Source: Halobaculum magnesiiphilum (GTDB taxonomy: Archaea; Halobacteriota; Halobacteria; Halobacteriales; Haloferacaceae). Taken from it: a stretch of 64,000 bases of DNA. Under the pieces are notes generated by a model, which was not told the origin of the DNA, did no database searches, and was given only the letters and a program-made list of their open reading frames with translations. The position numbers were made by a program, and so were the translations under genes. The stretch lies in contig NZ_CP081958.1 of the NCBI RefSeq assembly GCF_019823105.1, positions 2,542,001-2,606,000 on the forward strand. The letters run 5' to 3'. This document shows, in pieces, positions 58,997-64,000 of the stretch. Every line of letters begins with the position of its first letter. Positions within the stretch are counted from its first letter, which is position 1.

Positions 58997-60757
58997 TTAC
59001 ATCGACTCCGGCGCCTCGACCCCGAGCACGTCGAGGGCGTTGGCGACCGTGTGGCGCGCGGCGGCGACGAGCGCGAGGCGCGCCTCCCGGGTCGCCTCGT
59101 CGTCGGCCGTGAGCACCGGACACTCCCGGTAGAAGGCGTTGAACGTCTCCGCGAACTCGCGGGTGTAGGTGGCGATCCGGTGGGGTTCCAGGTCCTCGGC
59201 GGCCTCCTCGACGACCGCCGGGAAGCGCGCGACGACCTTCAGCAGGTCGCGCTCCTCGGGCGTGGACAGCGCCTCCGGGTCGACGGCGGCGTCAGGGGCC
59301 AGTCCCTCCTCGCCGGCTTCCGAGACGATCCCGCAGCAACGCGCGTGGACGTACTGGACGTACGGCGCCGACTGGGCCTCGAAGTCGAGCGCACGGTCCC
59401 ACTCGAAGGTGATCGACTTCGTGGGCTGCTTGCTGACGATGTCGTAGCGGACGGCGCCGATGCCGACCTGCCGGGCGATGCGTTCGACGTCCTCCTCGCT
59501 CAGGTCGTCGTCGCGGATGCGGTCGTCCATGCGCGACTCCACCTCCTCGCGGGCGCGGTCGATCGCCTCGTCGAGCAGGTCGTCGAGGTTCACCGCCGTG
59601 CCCGCGCGCGTGGACATCTTCCCCTCGGGGAGGTTCACGTACGAGTAGAACATCGACTGCAGGCGGTCGGTGTCGTTGCCGAGGAGCTCGAGCGCGGCCT
59701 GAAGCTGGCCGGCCTGGAGCTTGTGGTCCTCGCCCAGCACCGTCACCGCGCGGTCGTAGTTCTCGAACTTCCACTCGTGGTGTGCGAGGTCCCGCGTCGT
59801 GTACAGCGAGGTACCGTCCGAGCGGAGGAACACGAGCTTCTTCTCGTAGCCGTGCGCCGAGAGGTCGACCTGCCAGGCGCCCTCCTCGAGGACGGACTCG
59901 TCGAGGTCCTTCAGGCGCCGTGCCACGTCGTCGCAGGAGCCGTCGCGGATGAAGCGCGTCTCCTTGACGAACTGGTCGAACTCGGCGGGCAGGCGCGCGA
60001 GCGACGCCTCCATCCCCGAGAGCACCGTGTCGACGACCTCGCCGACGCGCTCGTAGGTGTCCTCGTCGCCCGATTCGAGCCCCTGGAGGATCGAGGCGAT
60101 CTCCGCCTCGGCCGCCTCCACCGTCTCCTCGTCGCCCTCCTCCAGCACCTCGTTGCCCTTGCGGTAGTAGCGCACGAGGTCGTAGTCGGGCTTGTCGCGG
60201 GCGGGCTCGGGGAGGTCGGACTCGTCGAACGTCTCATAGGCCCACGTGAAGATCGCCATCTGGCGGCCGGCGTCGTTGACGTAGTAGTGGCGGTCCACGT
60301 CGTAGCCGGCGTATTCGACGGCGTTGGCGACTGCGTCGCCGATGATGGGGTTGCGCGCGCGGCCGACGTGAACCGGGCCAGTCGGGTTCGCGGAGGTGTG
60401 CTCCACGACGACGGACTCGTCCTTCCGCGGGAGTCGGCCGAACTCGGCGTCACGGGCGGCGTCGAGCGTGTCCGCGAGGTAGGCGTCGTCGACGAAGAAG
60501 TTCACGTACGGGCCGCTGGTGTCGACGCGCGCGAGGTACTCCGTGGCCGCCACGTCGACCGCCTCGGCGACCTCGCCGGCGACCTGCGGCGGCGGCGCGC
60601 TCGCCTCGCTCGCCAGCCGGAAGGCGACGCTGGAGGCGAGCGTCGCGTCGACGCCGTCGGGCGGGTCCTCGATTCCGAGGTCGTCGGTCGGGTAGCCGAG
60701 GTCGGCGAGCGCGTCCGAGAGCGCCGCCGCCACGGCCGACCGGAACTGTCTGAACAT
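58997..60757 (-). CDS. argS: Arginyl-tRNA synthetase
   Basis: A 586-residue class I synthetase. The N-terminal Add-1 domain (1-about 110) recognises the tRNA D-loop. The HIGH-type motif is [14 protein letters not shown] (near 123-136), the KMSK-type loop is [10 protein letters not shown] (near 380), and the C-terminal anticodon-binding helical domain ends [44 protein letters not shown] in family fashion. A minus-strand CATTTATC near 60780-60787 is a promoter candidate about 25-30 bases upstream. Confidence 0.95.
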   Translation of the reverse strand: MFRQFRSAVAAALSDALADLGYPTDDLGIEDPPDGVDATLASSVAFRLASEASAPPPQVAGEVAEAVDVAATEYLARVDTSGPYVNFFVDDAYLADTLDAARDAEFGRLPRKDESVVVEHTSANPTGPVHVGRARNPIIGDAVANAVEYAGYDVDRHYYVNDAGRQMAIFTWAYETFDESDLPEPARDKPDYDLVRYYRKGNEVLEEGDEETVEAAEAEIASILQGLESGDEDTYERVGEVVDTVLSGMEASLARLPAEFDQFVKETRFIRDGSCDDVARRLKDLDESVLEEGAWQVDLSAHGYEKKLVFLRSDGTSLYTTRDLAHHEWKFENYDRAVTVLGEDHKLQAGQLQAALELLGNDTDRLQSMFYSYVNLPEGKMSTRAGTAVNLDDLLDEAIDRAREEVESRMDDRIRDDDLSEEDVERIARQVGIGAVRYDIVSKQPTKSITFEWDRALDFEAQSAPYVQYVHARCCGIVSEAGEEGLAPDAAVDPEALSTPEERDLLKVVARFPAVVEEAAEDLEPHRIATYTREFAETFNAFYRECPVLTADDEATREARLALVAAARHTVANALDVLGVEAPESM

Positions 60758-60950
60758 GCGCGTGGCTTTCCCCGCCGCCGATAAATGGGTTTCCGAACCG
60801 CACCGCCGACCGCGGCGGCAACCGCGTCCCGTTCTCGTTCCCGTTCACCGGACGCGACCCGGCTCGCCGGCACCGACGCCTTTTGGTGTATCGCGCCCAC
60901 AGCATCGGTACGAATCCCGGTCGCGTGACGCTCCGTAACGATTCTGTTAT

Positions 60951-60970
60951 GCATACCGAATTCGGTATGC
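60951..60970. promoter_or_regulatory. Perfect 20-bp palindrome, likely RbkR operator
   Basis: GCATACCGAA followed by its exact reverse complement TTCGGTATGC, 30 bases before the ribK ATG. It lies where TBP/TFB would bind, so occupancy would block transcription. The downstream gene encodes a winged-helix riboflavin kinase of the RbkR type, known in archaea to repress riboflavin genes from palindromic sites. This is the classic autoregulatory arrangement. Confidence 0.8.
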
Positions 60971-61000
60971 TTTTGGGTCGCGCCCCCCGAACTGTGGGCA

Positions 61001-61756
61001 ATGAGCACTTCCACGACCGCCGTCGGCCACGACGAGGTGGCCGCGCTGAAGACGGTCGCGCTCCGGGGCGGGCTCCGCGAGCCGGTGAAGGTCTCCTGTT
61101 CGACGCTCGGCGAGCGCCTCGACGCCTCCAGCCAGACGGCCTCGCGGCGGCTCCAGCGGCTCGAATCCGCCGGACTGCTCGAACGCGACGTCGTCGGCGA
61201 CGGGCAGTGGGTGACGGTGACCGACGCCGGCGAGCGTCGCCTGCGCGGCGAGTACGCCGACTACCGCCGCCTGTTCGAGGGCGAGGCCGGCCTCTCGCTG
61301 TCGGGGACGGTCACCTCCGGGATGGGCGAGGGCCGCCACTATATCCAGCTGTCGGGCTACCACGAGCAGTTCGTCGAGCGCCTCGGCTACGAGCCGTTCC
61401 CGGGCACGCTGAACGTCGAGCTCTCGGAGGCGGCCGTCCGCGCCCGCGCGGGGCTGGACTCCGTCGACGGGATCCCGATCGACGGCTGGGAGGACGAGGA
61501 GCGCACGTTCGGCCCGGCGACGTGTTACGCCGCCGAGGTGCGCGCCGACGGCGACGCGTTCGCGCCGGCGCACGTGATCGTGCCCGAGCGCACCCACCAC
61601 GACGAGGACCAGCTCGAACTCATCGCGCCCGCGAAGCTGCGCGAGGAGCTGGACCTGGCCGACGGCGACGAGGTGCGCGTGCGCGTCACCGACGCCGAGC
61701 GCGCCGACGAGCCGGCCCCGTCGGCCGAGGCCGCTGACGCCGGGGGGTCGGCGTGA
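61001..61756 (+). CDS. ribK: Winged-helix / CTP-dependent riboflavin kinase (RbkR)
   Basis: A 251-residue bifunctional protein. An N-terminal winged helix (about 8-85: [10 protein letters not shown]...[30 protein letters not shown]) is fused to an archaeal CTP-using riboflavin kinase (about 93-225: [37 protein letters not shown]...CYAAEV...[15 protein letters not shown]), ending in an acidic tail. It makes FMN and, as RbkR, senses flavin status to repress its own operon. The symbol here denotes the kinase. The stop overlaps the ribB GTG. Confidence 0.93.
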   Translation: MSTSTTAVGHDEVAALKTVALRGGLREPVKVSCSTLGERLDASSQTASRRLQRLESAGLLERDVVGDGQWVTVTDAGERRLRGEYADYRRLFEGEAGLSLSGTVTSGMGEGRHYIQLSGYHEQFVERLGYEPFPGTLNVELSEAAVRARAGLDSVDGIPIDGWEDEERTFGPATCYAAEVRADGDAFAPAHVIVPERTHHDEDQLELIAPAKLREELDLADGDEVRVRVTDAERADEPAPSAEAADAGGSA

Positions 61757-62427
61757 GCCGGCAGGCCGGCCGGTTGGACCGCGCGCTCGCCGCCTTCCGC
61801 GCTGGCGAGCCGGTGCTCGTCCACGACTTCGACGACCGCGAGGGGGAGACGGACCTCGTGTACCCCGCGGGCGCCGTCGAGCCGGCGGACGTGGCGCGCA
61901 TGCGCAACGACGCCGGCGGGCTGATCTGCGTGGCCGTCTCCGACGCCGTCGCCGACGCCGCCGACCTCCCGTTCCTCGAAGCGGAGATCGACCACCCGGC
62001 GGCCGCGAGCCACGACCTCGCGTACGACGACCGTTCGTCGTTCTCGCTGCCGGTGAACCACCGCGACACCTTCACCGGGATCACCGACGACGACCGCGCG
62101 CTGACGATCACGGAGCTAGCCTCGATGGCCTCCGCCGTCGAGGCGGGCGTCGAGTACGGCCCCGACGAGTTCGCCGCGGAGTTCCGCGCGCCCGGCCACG
62201 TTCACGTGCTCCGGGGCGCCCCCGACGGGCTCTCGGACCGACTGGGGCACACCGAGCTGGGGCTCGCGATGGCCGCCGAGACCGGGCAGCCGCCGGCGGC
62301 GGTCGTCTGTGAGATGCTCGACGACGAGACCGGCCGGGCGCTGTCGACGCGGGCGGCCCGCGAGTACGCACAGCGCCACGGGTTCCCGTACGTCGAGGGC
62401 GAGGAGCTGGTCGAGGCGCTGCGGTAG
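61753..62427 (+). CDS. ribB: 3,4-dihydroxy-2-butanone-4-phosphate synthase
   Basis: A 224-residue RibB-type enzyme that makes the four-carbon riboflavin precursor from ribulose-5-phosphate. [18 protein letters not shown] holds the conserved acidic metal/substrate site (usually DxEDRENEGD, here DDREGETD as in archaea). [17 protein letters not shown] and GHVHVLRG / [25 protein letters not shown] follow in order. The GTG start at 61753 overlaps the ribK stop, so both are translated together. Confidence 0.92.
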   Translation: MSRQAGRLDRALAAFRAGEPVLVHDFDDREGETDLVYPAGAVEPADVARMRNDAGGLICVAVSDAVADAADLPFLEAEIDHPAAASHDLAYDDRSSFSLPVNHRDTFTGITDDDRALTITELASMASAVEAGVEYGPDEFAAEFRAPGHVHVLRGAPDGLSDRLGHTELGLAMAAETGQPPAAVVCEMLDDETGRALSTRAAREYAQRHGFPYVEGEELVEALR

Positions 62428-62452
62428 CGTCCACGTTCCCGCCGCCGGCGAC

Positions 62453-63514
62453 TCAGCCGAGCAGCCCGAACAGCCCGAGTACCCATCGACCGATCTCCGA
62501 CCCCGCGAACAGCGCGCCCTCCGGACGGGAGAGCCGTCGCCCGGTCCACAGCGCGGCGACCATCAGAACCGTGACACCGGCCAGCCACGCTAACGTCTCC
62601 AGCGCGTTCGCGGACACGGCCAGCGGCCGGACGAGCGCCGCCGCCCCCATGATCCCCGTGATGTTGAACACGTTGCTGCCGACGACGTTGCCGACGGAGA
62701 CGCCGAGGCTCCCCCGGCTCAGCGCCACCAGCGACACCGCGAACTCCGGAGTCGACGTGCCGGCGGCGACGATGGTCCCGCCGATCACCCACTCGGAGAT
62801 CCCGGCCCCGCGCGCGAGCGTCGACGCCGCGGCGACCATGTAGTCGCCGCTCACCAGCACCAGCGCCAGCCCGCCGACGAGCACCAGCGCGTCGCGACCG
62901 CGGAACGACACTCGCCCCGTGATGTCGGTCGTCGCCGCGTCGCCGGGGAACGTCCCCGGATCGGATCCGGGTTTCACGTCCGAGGGGGCGGAGCCCGCCT
63001 CGGGCTCCACTTCCGGCTCTTCGTCCTCGGTCTCCGCTCCCGCCGCCGTGGACCCGCCTTCGGCCCGGAGCAGATAGGCGGTGTACGTGACGAACAGCCC
63101 GGCGAGCACGGCGCCCTCGACGCGGGAGATGGCGAGGTCGACCAGCGCGATCCCGCCGACGGCGGTGCTCGCGAGCAGCGCGAGGCCGTCCCGGTGAACC
63201 AGCGTCTCGGCGATCGGGATCATTCGGATCAGCGCGACGACGCCGAGGACGAACGCGAGGTTGTAGACGTTCGACCCGAGGACGTTCGCGACGGCGATGT
63301 CGCCGAGGCCGTTGGTCGCGGCGTCGAGCGAGACCGACAGCTCCGGCGTCGACGTGCCCATCGCGACGACCGTGAGGCCGATGGCGAGTTCGGAGAGCCC
63401 GAACCGCCGGGCGAGCCGTATCACCGCGTCCACGAGGAGGCGCGCGCCGATCCACAGCCCCAGCACCGACACGACGATGACCCCGACCTGCACGAGCGTC
63501 CCGCCCTGTATCAT
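62453..63514 (-). CDS. Calcium/sodium antiporter (CaCA/YrbG family)
   Basis: A 353-residue exchanger with ten TM helices in two inverted repeats. The alpha repeats are AIGLTVVAMGTSTPELSVS with VANVLGSNVYN, and VIGGTIVAAGTSTPEFAVS with VGNVVGSNVFN. GTSTPE and GSN(V)xN are the ion-coordinating signatures. The acidic cytoplasmic loop (about 150-200) is unusually Glu/Pro/Asp-rich. It would export Ca2+ or exchange Na+. Convergent with ribB. Confidence 0.92.
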   Translation of the reverse strand: MIQGGTLVQVGVIVVSVLGLWIGARLLVDAVIRLARRFGLSELAIGLTVVAMGTSTPELSVSLDAATNGLGDIAVANVLGSNVYNLAFVLGVVALIRMIPIAETLVHRDGLALLASTAVGGIALVDLAISRVEGAVLAGLFVTYTAYLLRAEGGSTAAGAETEDEEPEVEPEAGSAPSDVKPGSDPGTFPGDAATTDITGRVSFRGRDALVLVGGLALVLVSGDYMVAAASTLARGAGISEWVIGGTIVAAGTSTPEFAVSLVALSRGSLGVSVGNVVGSNVFNITGIMGAAALVRPLAVSANALETLAWLAGVTVLMVAALWTGRRLSRPEGALFAGSEIGRWVLGLFGLLG

Positions 63515-63654
63515 CGTTCGACCGTACCGTCCGGATGTCGAGGAATCAACCTTCGGGCCGGGGGAGCGTGGTCGCCGGTCGAGATCCGGGACCGGGCGGT
63601 CGGAACGCCCGCGTCGTTCCCGGGGGACCCCTCCGGTCGACCTTGTGTCGGTTA

Positions 63655-63684
63655 TGGGCGGAGCGGCACAGGACCGCTCCGCCG
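63655..63684 (+). repeat. Dispersed hairpin repeat (perfect-stem form), second copy
   Basis: GGCGGAGCGG/CCGCTCCGCC with loop CACAGGA. It matches 44770-44800 apart from one missing loop base. Confidence 0.65.
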
Positions 63685-63726
63685 TACTCCGAGACGCTCG
63701 GCTTCGCCTCGCGTCGCGCCCGATTC

Positions 63727-63757
63727 GTGCGCGGCTCGGCCCGAAGACCTCGCCGCG
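63727..63757 (+). repeat. Dispersed hairpin repeat (variant form), third copy
   Basis: Reads TGCGCGGCTCGGCCCGAAGA then CCTCGCCGCGG. It aligns with 44873-44903 and with the minus strand of 41463-41493, with a few substitutions. Confidence 0.55.
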
Positions 63758-63793
63758 GTTCTTCCGAGACGCTCGCTTCGCTCGCGTCTCGCC

Positions 63794-64000
63794 TCAGTCG
63801 TCCGCGGGAACGGCCCCCGCCGGCGCCTCCGTCGGCGTCGTCGCCCGCCCGGCCAGCGCGAGCCCGACCAGCGCCAGCACCGACAGCGGCCCGAAGAAGT
63901 AGTACGGGACGAACGCCCACGACGACTCGAAGCCGAGCGCGGCCGCCATGAAGACCGCGCCGGCGTGCCACGGGAACAGCGGTCCGGTGGGGGTGCCGGC
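63794..64000 (-). CDS. Na+/H+ antiporter, NhaC family, C-terminal end (5' part outside window)
   Basis: The minus-strand frame enters from the window edge and ends in TGA (63794-63796). The 68 visible residues begin AGTPTGPLFPWHAGAVFMAAALG, continue FVPYYFFGPLSVLALVGLALAG and end in a short acidic tail. The P-x-x-PW ... (Y/F)-x-PYxFF pattern followed by a last TM helix resembles the C-terminus of NhaC-type Na+/H+ antiporters. The call rests on this piece alone. Confidence 0.55.
   Translation of the reverse strand, partial: AGTPTGPLFPWHAGAVFMAAALGFESSWAFVPYYFFGPLSVLALVGLALAGRATTPTEAPAGAVPADD

Larger units (their letters stand above)
63515..63793. other. Gene-free region with dispersed repeats
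   Basis: About 280 bases holding the repeat block 63655-63684, its variant 63727-63757, and clustered GAGACGCTCG/CGCGTCTCG inverted arms (63691-63715 and 63763-63789). Frames here are short, Arg-rich and follow the repeats, so no gene is called. Confidence 0.55.

Overview
The window is a stretch of haloarchaeal chromosome. Very high GC, strongly acidic predicted proteins, many leaderless-looking genes with an A/T-rich TATA-like block 25-30 bases before the ATG, archaeal tRNA introns, an A-type ATP synthase operon, a doublet histone, archaeal release factor aRF1, CarS, CTP-type riboflavin kinase and Azf-type glucose-6-phosphate dehydrogenase all agree. The composition fits the Haloferacales/Halorubrum side of the class, but the genus cannot be fixed from this sequence alone. 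Almost everything is housekeeping or core metabolism. I see no transposase, integrase, CRISPR array, rRNA or phage gene.

Layout. 1-9.5 kb: the end of an FAD oxidoreductase, an RCK-gated K+ channel, an orphan E1-alpha subunit, a zinc alcohol dehydrogenase divergent from an amidohydrolase plus a DUF59 protein, a zinc ribbon, a metallophosphoesterase, a PsiE-like protein and an acidic unknown. 9.5-15.4 kb: two intron-containing tRNA genes beside the CCA-adding enzyme, then a chromatin and DNA-binding block (RPA-like protein, doublet histone, histone-deacetylase-family enzyme), a lipoprotein and tRNA-Arg. The 400 bases after tRNA-Arg carry copies of its 3' end. 15.8-25.4 kb: DUF309, Azf, MptD, DUF5790, creatininase family, a methyltransferase, pilin-like and secreted proteins, a membrane-bound winged-helix protein, and ETF beta/alpha. 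25.4-30 kb: a prenyl synthase and a 49-residue zinc protein lying between two inverted copies of a four-hairpin non-coding element, then the 2-oxoacid:ferredoxin oxidoreductase KorAB.

30-44.7 kb: a flavin reductase, an AlkP-superfamily enzyme, an MFS transporter, a lone receiver domain, small membrane proteins, a doubled PhoU-TrkA_C protein, a thioesterase, DUF502, proline dehydrogenase, CarS (archaeal lipid synthesis), PyrE, an HTH-phosphoribosyltransferase beside an NCS2 purine permease, and an arylsulfotransferase-like protein. 45.0-54.1 kb: the complete A-ATP synthase operon ahaH-atpI-K-E-C-F-A-B-D. 54.2-64 kb: a zinc protein, an EamA transporter, aRF1, a MinD-like ATPase with a long acidic tail, two small membrane proteins, ArgS, the riboflavin operon ribK-ribB behind a perfect 20-bp palindrome, a Na+/Ca2+ exchanger and the end of an NhaC-type antiporter.

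The most notable unexplained features are non-coding: (1) the paired four-hairpin 3' elements after etfA and korB, whose order and linker are conserved while stem sequences differ; (2) a dispersed hairpin repeat with cores near GGCGG..GGCAC..CCGCC found just after several genes; (3) att-like copies of the tRNA-Arg 3' end with no integrase nearby. Functional predictions below come from reading protein motifs; no database search was run.
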